Shown here: positions 1 through 13,750 of the stretch, piece by piece
How positions within the stretch are numbered: the first letter of the stretch is position 1
Layout: each line of letters begins with the position of its first letter
Position numbers and translations under genes: made by a program
Assembly: GCA_028023455.1 (NCBI GenBank)
Contig: JAQFVV010000032.1
Coordinates: 2,234,001-2,298,000 of the forward strand
DNA: 64,000 nt
Origin: Epiperipatus broadwayi
Lineage: Eukaryota; Onychophora; Udeonychophora; Euonychophora; Peripatidae
Direction: 5' to 3'
The notes under the pieces: generated by a model
Told to the model about the DNA's origin: nothing
Database searches by the model: none
What the model saw: the letters and a program-made list of their open reading frames with translations, nothing else

Positions 1-2440
1 CATTGTGAATATTGTTATCATTATTTGGAAACATTTTATTATGTTTAATATAACATTATTTTTGTGCTTTTTACCTTGTTTTTTTTTTTTTTTTGTGGAA
101 ATGATTAAAATTTGATTTGGAATCTTGCAATGATAGAAAAAACTAAAAGCACAAGAGAACTGTGAAACAATACACTGATTCATATTTAGCAGAATTTATG
201 TTGCACTGACTGAATAAAGATGAAGCTGCATTTGTGGTGATGACGCACACTATTAAGAATTTCTGCCCACTGACATGAAAAACACATGTTTGTAATACAT
301 CTTTGCTATACTTTCTTTGACCAGTTTTTTTATTTATTTATATTGAATTTCCTTTAATTACAATCATTAGTAGTTTTGTATATTTTCTTTTGTTTTTTAG
401 AACCATACTAAAAAAATATTAAATACGATTGCTTGTAGTCAGCCATATTGTTTGCAAGATTTTTTTGAGCCCCTGTAATTGGATAATTAAAACAAACAAG
501 GGTGGTGAACTTTCATAGTACAGCTTCTACAAAAGTACCAAGAAATTTTTGCTGTTACACACATTTTGGTAAGTAATAAGAATTAAAAATATTTAATAAA
601 ATTTTGTACAGTCATTGTAAAAAAGATAGCTAATGATTTTTTCTATATGATCAAATTAACAGATATATTTTTTTTAATATTAAAGATTTTTTTCAAAGCT
701 AAAACAATGATGTTTTCCCTCTAAAAGTTTAACAATCAGATACATCAGAACTAAAAGATGTCAATGAAATACCTCAATTTTTTTTTTTTTTACAAAAGCT
801 ATATGAATCATATAAACAAATATAAGAATTAGGAAACAGTAATATTTTCAGTCTAAATTAATATCTTCTAGATATGAGACACACTTCTACTTTTTACAAT
901 AATAAAGTATTAGAAAAACTATTGAAACTGAAAAAACCAAGAAACTTAAACACATATGCAAAGCCACTATATATTTCTTTATTATAAGACATTTTGTTCA
1001 GACTATAGCTAACTGCTAAGAAATATCCACTAATAATTTACAATTTTGTCTACTTTCTTCAATTTGGATTACCAAGAAAGCATAAAATACGCACACTATT
1101 ATTTTAGAAATCATTGTGATATGACTCCTGTATACATAATTCTCATAATAAATGAAATGTCATTGAAATGCCAGCCTATCTCATTTGTGTAGAATTTATC
1201 TATATATTATTCATTCAGATTTTTTAAAGTTTTGCAATAACCGATCAATTTTGTATAAATAATCAGAAGTGAAATCAGAATCAGAAGGCTTTCTATGATG
1301 AATAAGTTATATTCCAGTAGTGTTAATTTTTTTTAAAAAAAGGCAATTTCTACAATTATTTAAATTATGGAAAATAATGCAATAGTTTACACTATGAGGG
1401 TTCTCAATTTCAATATCTTTTTTTTAGTAATACATACCACTTTTTTATGATACAAAATGATCTTTTAATCATAAAAGTTCCACCTTTCACAATATTTGGG
1501 ACACATTTTGTGTATCTAAGCATGACAAAGACATAAGAAAAAGCATATATATTACCATCAAAATTAATAATACAGAAAAGGTATTTTGGGCAATTTTTTT
1601 TTTGTCTTTATCAATGTGATGGTCACTATTTTAAAGCTGCAATTTTCATTGCATAGATAATGACATCTATCTTTTATATATATAAAATTAACTAGAACCA
1701 ATAATAATAATAAAAAAAAACAATTACATACAAATATAACACACAAGAAAAAAAGTCATCTAGTCGTCATCACCCCCCCCCCCAGCCTTTTTTTTCTTAT
1801 TCATTTGCCTCCCTTTTTTCTTTTTTTTTACTTCTTCCTTTTCCAATTAAACAACTTATAACAATCATACAAAATATACCAAGAAAAAAAAAACTATAAA
1901 ATCTATACTTATTAATATTTCACTCATTTTTAATTAATCAATTATTAATTAAATTAATTGATGTTTTATAAATATTCATACAGTTGTTGTTTTTTTTTTT
2001 GTAATTATCATTATGCATTATACAATTATTGGGTTAATGTTATCAATATTTGTAAATGAATTAGAAATTAATATAAATAAAAAAAAGAATAATAAATCAA
2101 GAAATGATATATTATTCTACCTAAATTGATATCTTAATAATTGGTAACAAATGATCTATGAATAATATTTATAATGAGTTTAAAAATATATATAATATTA
2201 AATTTGCAAATATGGAATTTGATGTTAAAAGTATTTAGATGTATATTAAAATAGATAATGATAACAAAATTATATTGAAACAATTCATTAAAGATGATAA
2301 ATTAAAAAAAAATAATTTCTATAAATTCACAACAAACTTGGATACAAAATAAAGCAATTATTAAAAATTTTAAACATAAAAAGGATAAATATATAATTAA
2401 GTTACAAAAGGAACAATTTATTGAATTATACAAAAATTAT
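1..2440. other. AT-rich intergenic DNA, no gene seen
   Basis: Long A/T runs, TA-rich stretches and stop codons in all frames. A run of 11 C lies at 1773-1783. No splice-bounded exon, RNA gene or repeat that I can name. Confidence 0.6.
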
Positions 2441-2454
2441 GGCTGTAACTCCCA

Positions 2455-2870
2455 GAATAGTTTAAAATAATTATAACAATATTTCTAAATAATAATTTTA
2501 ATAATAATAGCTCTAATAATAATAATAAAAAAGAAACATTTATATTTCCCTAAAATTTAACAATACATCAACAAACAAAAAAAAAAAATTATATAGATAA
2601 AAACATAAACATAGGCTGGTTAAATAGTAAAAATCTACACAAATTAATAGGTAATTATATAAAAGATATGAAATATGAAGAAGGAATTGTATATAAAATT
2701 AATTGTAGAAATTACTATATGATTTACTCTAGACATTATAGAGAAACAATTAAATGAAAGATCAAAAGAACAATTGATGCCTTCTGGCATCAATTGATTA
2801 CTCTGGTTTGCACTGAGTGGCATTACTATATGGAGAGTTTTGCCTGTTTTAAAAACAATTATGAGCAAGC
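2455..2870 (+). pseudogene. Decayed Penelope-like element: RT-endonuclease linker and GIY-YIG relic
   Basis: Conceptual translation on the plus strand, with several stops, keeps the usual PLE order after the reverse transcriptase: an Asn-rich spacer, a phenylalanine/proline block, 'NINIGWLNSKNLHKLIGN' (about 2600-2660) and then 'EGIVYKINCRNYYMIYS' (about 2680-2730). The last resembles the GIY-YIG nuclease core of PLEs (VYKI-C-x2-C-x4-YIG), but its second cysteine is replaced and the YIG triplet is lost, so it is inactive. No reverse transcriptase is recognisable upstream. The protein signature is closer to other PLE lineages than to the PLE copies at 13-48 kb. Identification is by motif only. 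Confidence 0.5.
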
Positions 2871-5800
2871 ATAAGAAATGGTGATCATGTGATGTTTGGC
2901 ACTTTTATTTTTCCTTTAAAAACTGTAAAAAATTTAAAAAATAAATAGGATTATAGTTTATGAAAACCCAACTAAGTGATTTATTAACTTTGCCGAAGTA
3001 ACTAGATTAGCCAAATTATATATATATATAAAAGAGAAATAAATAAAATAAGTCTTTCAATTAGATATTAAAATGTTAACAATATCCAAATTCTAAAATG
3101 AATTTTACTATGCTTACTAATGATAAAGTCATATGGCTGGAATAACTCACTTCAATTCACAACTTCTATTCTTATAAAAGTTATATTACTATCTCTCAAA
3201 AATCAGTAATAAATTTTTTAACGCTTCTTCAATTGAAATATTAGACCAACATCAAAACTGTTATACTGAATTTTTAATTCCACAAAATAGTTTAAAGCAG
3301 TTTTGGAAGATAATCACTTAACTTAATGGCCTAATTATAATAAAAATAACCTAACTTACACTTAAGTATTAAACAGTTAATGCTCAAAGATTTTCACACA
3401 CTTAATTTTTTTTCATTAATACAAAAAAAAAAAAAAACATTTCAGCAATACAATTACCCATAATCACTCCGAATCTAGATCTTTATATTAAACTTAAAAC
3501 TACAAATTTTGCCACACTTGTGCCTCATATCCTAATAGTATTATAAGCTCTTTTGACAAGAGAGTTGAGCATCAAATTCCATTAAGATTATATTAAACAT
3601 TTTCATTATTATTTCCCTGTACAAAACAGTATTTGTTATACTTTATTGATGGAGATATCGTTTTATTGCTCTTTCAGCAACATAAATGTTTTTAAAATTG
3701 CCCACTAATATTTTAAATCTCATTTAATCAGTAGATTTTTAATGCAAGATTTTAAGTTCTGTCTTATTATATTTACCACCATATAATGATTTATTACCTT
3801 TTACATACCATCTATATAGTAATTTGTACTGATCTGTTCTATTTTTTAAAAAAAAAAACTATTTTTATTATTTTTTATCACTAAATTAAAAAATCTGTTA
3901 GTGAATTGTTCTGTATAATTATTATTGCAATATTTTACTTTAGGTTTTACTCTTACGTACAATTTATATATTTACTAAACTTCAACTACAATAAAAGAAT
4001 AAATTATTCTTCAGTATACATCATAGAACCTATTTTACAACCTTCTCAAGAACACAAACTCTTCTCTAATAATAGATCTCATAATTTTTTAATAGCAATT
4101 GAATATCAATCTTTGTTCCAATCTCTTCACGAAAATTCATGAGTTTCCTTTTCGCACTTGCATTATGTTAGTTGCTACAATCTGAATGGATCTTAAATTC
4201 AAAAAAATATATAACAAGTCTCAAGAGTAATTTTTATATTACTAATTAAAATTTTATATCTCTCTGACTCATAGTCTAACAAAAATAGCCAAAATTATTG
4301 TATGGATCTGATCAATTAACATATTATCCAAGATAGCTCTCATATCTTATCCAAATTTACTTAATGACTTGTGAATTGTATTTTCGTAATGTTTATTTGT
4401 TATATAAAAAATTTTCATTCTCAGCTTTACATATTAAATACCACCAATTTATTTATGGGTTTATTAAACTTAGAATTTCCATTTTATCTACATTTGTAAT
4501 ATAAGTTTACAACTCCCACTGATGAGATAAAAATTCAATGCTTAGATCAGTACTAAACACAACATCTAATGCTAATTCAAATCCTTTAGTAGTTAACAAA
4601 TATTTCTTAACAATTCATATGGCTTTATTATTTTATGATATGACTTTATTACTAATAATGATAATCAAATTCTGTCATTTGATCATATCTTATTGCCTAA
4701 TTATCCCCTAAATCACTATTAGTCAGAGAATTTCATATAAAAATTTCTACTACTGCAAAAACAAAACAAAAATCCACTGTAATAATCTAATATTTATCTT
4801 CTTAATACTTACTATGCAGTTATCAATTAAAATTATATTTTTATTTGCAATTTCAGATTATTTAATTTCATAATATAATTACTTAGTATGGTAATAATTT
4901 TTGCTAAACCAAATTAACTATAAAAACAATGTGAAGCTGTTTATAAATAATCTACTTGAGAGCAAAATCTCTACAAGACCCCCATCCAAGTGTCATAAAA
5001 GAACAATGAAAAAGAATTACTTCTCAAGTTAGCCTAAAGTCAAGCAATAAGGTTTTTCCATCCTTGTTTTACTTTCTGCTACAAATGACTAAATACCTAT
5101 TTACTTACCAATATCAAATAACTAATTAAGTAAATTATTAAAAAAAATATCAAGCCTGTTTGTTTCCCCGATTAAAATTTTAATTATCCCAGATTTGAAT
5201 CCCAAATCAAAGACATAACAAAAACTAACCTAACTTCTAATTATATATGTTTATATTCTTTAAACAAATTAAACTGGAAAGAAAAAAAAACATAAAAAAA
5301 TAAAATCTTTATATTTATGTGTATGAAGATAAAGAAACATTAATTATCCAATAACAAATTAGATAATAAATTAACTGTAAAATAGTAAAAATTACATTAA
5401 GATCAGACACAATTTAAAGTCAAATATTAATGTTCTAACAAGGCATCTATCTGTGTAATATACAGTACTTCACATGACCTATATTACTTTTGTAGAAATA
5501 ATATCATTAATAAATTTGTTTCTATGTAAAGGTAATAATACATTATAATTAATGTGTAATGAGTCAATAACCAGATTATAAAAGAGCAAGTATCTGTTAT
5601 ACATTTAGTTATTATAATGGCAATCTATAAGAAAAATTAAAATCTCTGAGGTAAACAACAACAACAAAAAATATTAAATGGCAACTGCAAAATAAAGGCT
5701 TGCCTTTATGTCTGTCTAACTGCAGAGAAGATTGTTATGGACAAAAGGCAATAATAAAAACTAGTCTTAGTATTTAGTTGACATTGTATCTAGTATTCAG

Positions 5801-6304
5801 TTATTATTGTTCATGCTATCAATTAATAATAGCTCTAGTAATTTTCCTTTCTCGTTTTATCCTCTAGCTAAAAATAGCTAAATACTACTACTTTAATGAC
5901 CAATATTTGCGTATCTGACTAAATTCGCTATGGAATGGCTATCTGAAAAAAAAAAAAAAAACTAAGTTCTTCCAAGTATTAAGTTTCAGATAGTTAGGAT
6001 AATAGATAGATATATTATCTGTACTATCTCTGTATTAAAGATCTATTTAATTAAGAGAGTATCTCTACAGCAAAAATCCATATCAATTTCTGACTAGTAA
6101 TGAAGTGGAAAAAAAACTAAATATAGGTATTGTATATATATATATCAACATTTTGAACATTTGAAAAAGAAAACCACTTAGATTTCTTTAAGCAATAGGT
6201 TGATTAATAAATTCAGGCTTATAATATTTAACTTTTTTTTTTGCTTTGGCATTTGATTTAAAACTGAAATAACCTGCTTATAACCCCCCAAAAAACCCAC
6301 AAGC
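2871..6304. other. AT-rich intergenic DNA, nothing recognised
   Basis: Only short chance ORFs rich in F, I, L, Y, K and N. Short TA runs near 3020 and 6136. No repeat structure found by eye. Confidence 0.55.
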
Positions 6305-6372
6305 TTTTTCTGAATTTGAACCCAAGTCATGAGTATGGTAGATTTATTAACCACTATACTGCAAAGATATAT
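6305..6372 (-). repeat. Degenerate tRNA-like (SINE-type) sequence
   Basis: On the minus strand an A-box-like stretch (AGTATAGTGGTTA) is followed by an anticodon-loop-like CTCATGA and a B-box-like GGTTCAAATTC (plus 6312-6322). A related piece with the same ACCATxCTCATGA core lies at 51535-51612. This suggests a dispersed tRNA-derived SINE family rather than a functional tRNA, because the acceptor stem does not close. Confidence 0.35.
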
Positions 6373-9300
6373 AGTTTAAAAATAAATAAAAAGAAATTAA
6401 ATATAAGTATTCAGGTTCTACATACATTTATGCATTTAAATATATCATTATCATATATCTGTGGAAAGGGAGATGACCATACAAGATGATAGATAACAAA
6501 GAAAAAAATGAAATAGTTAACTCTACAACATTTTTTTACAAAGACACAATGAAAAAATAATAATATCAGAATTTAGTTTTATTTCTCTTCTTGTTTAATT
6601 GTCTAGTTAAAAATAATTAGATCCTTATTTAAAATTAAACAACTGAATGATTAGTTAAATTGGTTTTTATCTAATAAAAATATTAAGCTTGTTTGATATC
6701 CAGTAAAAAAAAATTACAAGTACAAAAATTCAAACACAGTCTTGTGCAAGACAGATTAATTATTTGCTACCCCACACTCAATTAAGATAATACATATTAG
6801 TGGATGAGTCACTAGTTGTTTATTTTAAAAATATATAATTGTATTAATTTATTAATTAAATTTTGATATCAAATAATATTTTAAATATTACAATTCTGCT
6901 ATATAAAAAAACTAGTTTTAGTTAAGTCTGTTATAAATATAATTTTTATTCATTATTATAAAAGGTGTAATTTTATTAACAAATAATATAAAAATATTTA
7001 CAATATTGATATGTTTACAGAATATTTTATTAAAAATATTAACATAATATTGATATTATTGGGAGCATCTTCAAAGCAAATATAAAGAAACTATTTTATT
7101 ACTGAATAAGCAGCGATTGATGCATAATTTTTAATCAATTTTCAATTAAAAATTGTAAACAAATCTTTATATCAAAATATAAATTCAAATGAGATACTCA
7201 GTCAAAAAAAATTCAGATTTTAAAAAAATCTTTAAATAATCTTCTATATTTAAATCCAGAAAATAAAAATAATTATATTGTTAATTACTCAAAAATCAAT
7301 TAAGATCGGATTGAAACAAGAATCTTTAACTTAGGATTACACCATTCTACCAATCTTAAAAGCCATAGAAAACAATTCATTGATCCCAGCACACAGGATT
7401 CACAAACAGTCATCCATGCAGATAAGAAATAAGACTACCATTGCTTAATTTTAGTGACCAGATGAAGATGGACATATTTAATATAGTATGACTATAGATA
7501 ATTAGTGTGCTCAGTCATTATACCTGCAGACTAATGGCAGGAAATCCCAATCAAAACAAATCTGTGAATAATACTACATTTATAAAAAATATTTATCAGG
7601 ATGCTAATTTATCCTTTTCATTTTTTTCCATATTATTTTCATATGTTATGAATAATCATTATCAATAACCATTATTTTATGAAGGTATGCCACACATTAA
7701 TTAAAGTACAAAAAAGCCATTTAATATATGTATAAAAAGCCAAACTTTCCAAAAATAAAACTAAAATTATTTCATTTATAATGAATTATCATTTAATATG
7801 ATAAATATAATAGCATTCCAGACAAATATTAATGTAACAGTAAAACCATAAAAACATTTGCATATTGATGATACATTTAATCAATGAGTATTATTATTAT
7901 TCTGCACATCCACTTATTTTAAAACATGAATAAAAAAATAAGTACAAAAATTTAACATAAAAATCAAAACAATAATAAAAACATTTATTAAAAAAACACA
8001 AGGTAATATTTATTTTACTTTCTTCACATTTAAAAAAATTATATATTGATTTACTTTTTACTTCTAATTTTGCCTTTAACAATTTTTATCATTAAATTTA
8101 AAAGCATGCTTAGATAACCATATGTCTTTTTAAATAGCACATAATAAAGACATGGCAATACTTTTTGGAATGTTCATTTATACAATTTAGAACTGGTTCC
8201 CCCCCCCCCCCCAAATTGCATGAAAAACAAGCAAAAATCTGTTTTCATTATTTTATAATGAAAATTGTGTTTTTAGTTTTCATCTTATGTCATCAAAATT
8301 TAAAAATTAGAATATAAACACCTTAAACAATTAGGTTTATTTTTCATTAATAAACTTGAGTTAAATTTTTGTTTGCAGTATTTATATTTCTGAAAGAATA
8401 TCATTTTAAATGAACCCCTTGATTGCTTTTTTTTTTTTTACTACAAGATCTAGTGGCTTCAAGACCCATGTTATATTTTGAATATAAGAGTTGAATATGA
8501 ATTCTAAAGCAATATTTATAAATATTAAAATCAAAATTAATGTTAAATACAAACATTTATTTTCAAGAGAAAACCCTATCAATTAATAACAGCTTAAAAA
8601 AATCATTATCATCACTAGCAACTATTCATAAATGAGTGTAGCCAAAAAAGGGAGCAGAAATATATAAATAAAAATTTTTATGGTAATTATACAAACCAAA
8701 AAGTTAATCACATGATAATCCTTTAGTCTACTTGGCATTTTAGGATACTAGTGATTTAATTCTTAGTGGCCTAATTACAATTCTCCATTAATTTTATTCT
8801 TAGCAATATTTTTCTAATGAGAGCAGCAAATGTTGTAACTCTATAATCTTGAAGATAATCTTTCTAATATAAATACGGTCTGTCACTCCCACAAAAATCA
8901 TATTTAGCTTCATAATGTTTGTTTTTGTTCATTAAATTCACAAACCCAGTCTAACAAAAATGTGTCTTTACAGATAACAATTTATCACCTTTGCATCCAA
9001 TATATTAAAGAATACAGTGATTAACAATCTCACTTTTAGAATCTTACAGATCATTCTTAAATTTCTCTATTACCTTGATGTTGCATCTGATATCTCTCAT
9101 GCAATAAAGTAGGCAAAATAATAGCTCTATTTTAATTGAAGCAATTACATTACAAATATAAAATAGCATATCTTTAAACTTATTTGATGCAACAACACAC
9201 TAAAGTCTGCATTGTACCATTGACACCTAAATCTACATTTCTTTCTAAAAAGCTACAAAGAGATTTTTAATTAATTCCTATTCGAAAGTTGATAATCATC

Positions 9301-12300
9301 AAAGCTAAAAATACTGCAGATTTTTTTCCCATCATGGGATGATAAAGACTTTGAGTTTTTAACATGAATTTCTATAACAGACTTTACAGGATGCATTCAA
9401 GATATTAAAAACATTCTATAGGTAATCTTTTGAATAGCATATTCATTATCATACTCTAAATCCAGAAACAAAAAAGTTCAAGTTCTTACTTTTGTTCTTT
9501 TAAAAAAAAAATGTTACCATAAAAATGGCAAAGTTGAAGTTAATACAGTTTTCTTATCAAAACTATCTCATATTTTCTCACCATCAATAATAAAGCTTTC
9601 TCATTCCATCATATGAAAATGTTATAACATGAATAAACTTTAGTGAAGCCAGTTAATTTCAAACATTGCAATAAATCTTGATTAACTGAATTAAATGTTA
9701 AATCAGTAAAAAAACAATTTATAAATTTCACCTTTATTCATGAATTTTTTATTGTATTTATCTAGCCACAAAACCATTTCTATAGTATTTCTTAATTCTC
9801 TTAACACCTTGGGTCTGATAAACATTCATCAACAGCTGAAAGAAACCTATTCAACTAATCCTTGAAAGTGCTTTTGCTGGTATGTATTGCAATGACATTA
9901 AATCATAATTACTATAATTTTTTCAACTTCCTTTATTTTAATAAATTGGAACATAAAAACATCACTAAGTACAACTTCATGGGTTCATACATCTCTAGAA
10001 ATTCCAATAATTTTGAAACTAATAAACTAATCAAATTAGTAGCTATCATGTTTTAATCTTCTAGAAATCTTATCAGGAAGTACAGCTTTTCTATTTTTAA
10101 GATTACAAAAAGATGTTTAACTTCATTAAGCTGGATAAAGATTGTACACATCTAATGCACAGAGGATTGATGTATAATTAAAAGATACTATTTGAATGCT
10201 TATATCATTATTCAAAAATAATCAAAATGCTTTCTTTGCATGTTCAAAACATTATCAATATCATATTTAAAAAAAAGCAATGTCCATAAATTTAATAGAA
10301 TTATGATGCCCTTTTTCAGTTCTATATGTCTCAATACTTAAAAAATAATAATCTAAAATTTACATGAAGAGTCAATGCCTGTACCTCATACATAGTTTTT
10401 CATCAAATAATTATTTTTAAATCTTCTTGTTCATTGTTGAACTTCTGCTATTAGATTTGTATATTGCTTATCATTTCCCACATTCAATTAATGGAAATAT
10501 CCACCATTTTTCCAAGCAGAAAATGCCATATTTCCTTTTAATCAAGCCACAAGTAATAGAATCATTATTAAAAACCTTTCAGAATTCAGACCAATTCATA
10601 ATCACAAAATACTCCTTAAGATAGTTCCATTTCTCAATAACATGGTAAGCTACAGTCTATCTTGGAAATTTTAGTGTTTAATAGCTGATGAAAATTAGCA
10701 ATTAGAAAATAGATGCTTCTAAAAAAGCAACCATTAAATTTCCTTCCAATGTATATATATATATGCAACTATCATTTCAATATCTGCATTTGTAAGAGGT
10801 TGACATTAACGTACAAATATTAATTGAACATAATCTTTATTACTGAAAGTTTCTGAAATATGATGAAGAATATCTTTAGGGTTATATTAAAACTAGTTTT
10901 TCTTTGATAACATTAATAATCTACTACACAGACATCTATTAGACGCATGAGTAATTGATAAATACCTGTTGATAGCCAACAAAAAATCTTCAGACTAGCA
11001 AGCAGTTTACATCAGTAATGAGAACTGTTTTATAAGAATATAATCATCCAGAAGACATCCCTTACTTTGATTATAATCAAGCTAATAGTTTAAAAGAGGG
11101 TGGTAAATAAAGTATTGTGTGTGCATGGATGGTTTAGTATTATATGATATACATTTGGCAATGCAATAAGAAAGATTAGTTATTATACTCATCTGCATAG
11201 TTATGCATAGCTAACAGAAAGTCAGTATCATACATTTTTAAGTCACTTCAGTAAACATAATGGCAATTATTCTTAACTTTTTGGTATATATATATACATC
11301 AAAAGAATATATGGTTTTGCCATCATATGTGGTTGACAGTCATTTATTATAAGCAGGAGTGTCATTAAAATATAGAAGAATATGAGTCTAAAATATATAA
11401 CTACAAATTAGTAGCAGATTTGTGTAAATATACAGATTGTAACCAGGCTAAAAAAACCTTAGAATATTTGAAAATTTCAATTATAAAAATTATATAAAAT
11501 GTGTCAATTAAATTTTTCAAGATATGAAATTCTAAATCTTGTTAACGATTAAAAATTATGTACAACTATCAGTAGTTTTCTAAAATCATTTAAAATAAAA
11601 ATGCTTGATATTATAAAGCCTTCAGAGAATGAGTTATAAACTTATCTTTTTATATCAGTTATGTTAATCAATTTCTAACAAATATTAATTTTCATTACAG
11701 CAATGGAATTATATTAGGAAATCAAAAACGAACAATCTGTACAAAAATAAACTTTAATTCAAAAATTAATTACTTGATAATTATGTATGAATTTGCTCTT
11801 TCTTAAAATATAATAATTTTCAGGAATTTTTAAAATATAAATTAGATTTAATGATATATTTTGTGTACATATAGCAGTATATATAAAATTGCAATTAAGT
11901 ATTAAGCAACATTTGTAAGGTAGATTAACTTGATAAATAATTTATTTTGATTTTTTTTTCTTAAACATTTTTTTTTTTTAAAAGAAAAATGTCATGTTAA
12001 CAAAACCATCTGTCTAAATTATAAATGTGTTGATGTCTTTAAATATAAATAATTACATAATATTAACAAATTACCCCCCTAAATGTTATTCTTAATGTTT
12101 AACATTCTTCACCTGTTTAATTACTTAAGATATACATGTACTTTCAAAATTTATCTGAACAATAATAATAACAATATTTTAAAGTATGGTAATAATATAT
12201 ATAAATTAAATAAATAACTAGGTATATAAATAAACAACTTGGACAGATGTAAACTCTTATAGATTGGAAACAAATTTGTATATATTTTGATGCGAAGTTA

Positions 12301-13058
12301 TTTATTTAATTCCACATTTAGATGTCTGATTTATTAAAAAAGATTTAATTAATACAATGAATTTTATATGGCTTTGCCTTCTTTAATGTTTAGCCATACA
12401 GAATAGATTGGTTTATAAAAGATCATTGTATTGATTATTGAAGTTTTATTATCAGCTCAGCCTATTAAACATGAATACAAGACTATTATATTTACATGGA
12501 TGATTGGCAGTATTCTATCAACTGATAAGGAAGGTTCTGCCTGAACTACATCGCCCTATATGATTGATCAGTTTTTTTATGTTATAGCTATCGTTATTAT
12601 AGTTTTTTTTGGAACACTGAAACTAATATATAAGTCTGAACAAAAAGAATATCACAAATCTGTGAAAACTAAAGTTAAAATACTTTATATGATATGAATG
12701 ATTTTGTAATGAAAAATTTGGAAAATATTTTCATTATCTTTTTTATGATAATATGGTATTTCATATGATTAATTCATCTAATCTATTTGTTTGAATTCAG
12801 AAAGGAGTATTGTCAATCTTAATAAAAACAGAATACTTCTTTATACTTTTCAAAAGACTAATTCCTAGTGAGATATCTTGAGAAGTTTTAAAATATGGAG
12901 ATATGGTAGCTCCACTATTGCACTACCATTTTTTTTTTTTAGAAAAAATATAATCCTATGAAATTGTGCTGATTTTAAAGACATATTGTTGAAGTTTATA
13001 AAAATAAAAAGAATAGAAAAGAATGCAATAATTATCATAAAATAGCATTGTTGTAAAG
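6373..13058. other. AT-rich intergenic DNA, nothing recognised
   Basis: No coding or RNA feature supported. A run of 14 C lies at 8199-8212. The ORFs that exist are short, hydrophobic and low-complexity, as expected by chance in such composition. Confidence 0.55.
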
Positions 13059-13071
13059 ATACATTCAATAA

Positions 13072-13630
13072 CTGTATTTTTATATTGGACTATTTCCATT
13101 ATCTAATATGCATATTGAATGTCTTTAGAAAAATTTAACTTTATTTAAATATTCCAAATACTTTCAACTGTTAGTAATAGCACCTCAAACAGATTAGTAT
13201 ATGCACAATGTTTCGAGAAGTAAGATTCTCTCCTCTTCTTCAGGTGTTGCTGGCTAACTGGTGACAGTAATAGCATGAGATTCGAACTGGACGTTTAGAT
13301 TCTTGAATATTGAATTTTTAAGGTAACACTTTAACCAACAGAGCCATCCTGCCAAAGGCAATAGAAATTTCATATATTTATCTATGAGGTTCATCCTGAT
13401 TTCTCCACTTTTTTCCTAACGCAAAGTTGATTAGTAGTTTCCATACATTATATATAGTCACCCTAGATTGGCTTTTGGGATTTTTTGCCATTGTCATGTG
13501 AGCAGCTTCTTTAAATTTTCATCTTTGTACCTTTTCTTCTCTATCCAATATTCAATACGCATATAAGATGATGGCAATAGTCCAATATAAAAATACAACT
13601 AGAACACCATCATCACAAACCTTCAGGAAA
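13072..13630 (-). mobile_element. PLE-tail foldback A with 13-bp target duplication
   Basis: Flanked by identical 13-bp direct repeats, ATACATTCAATAA, at 13059-13071 and 13631-13643. The long arm (13072 to about 13552, minus strand) reads 5' to 3' as the end of the GIY-YIG coding tail, a tRNA-like module (A-box TGGCTCTGTTGG at plus 13335-13346, B-box AGTTCGAATCT at 13278-13288), a hammerhead-like core (13204-13247), an AATAAA-containing stretch and the family terminus. The short right arm (about 13548-13630) is the same terminus inverted, reading TATTGGACTATT from either side. It is a non-autonomous retrocopy of the 40.7-46.8 kb family, with arms joined at a short shared AATATTCAA. Confidence 0.75.
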
Positions 13631-13724
13631 ATACATTCAATAAATTTACTGAACTCATTGCTTTTAATCATTATTGCGTGATTACAAAAAAAACAAGCAA
13701 TACAAATGTAGCTTCTGTTGCCAA

Positions 13725-13750
13725 CCACACACACACACATATATATATAA
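13725..13750. repeat. (CA)n/(TA)n microsatellite
   Basis: About 14 bases of alternating CA followed by about 10 of TA. Confidence 0.9.

Noticed and set aside
6305-6372. Functional tRNA gene
   Set aside because: A- and B-box-like sequences are present, but acceptor and D stems do not pair and there is no clear terminator. It is treated as SINE-type debris.
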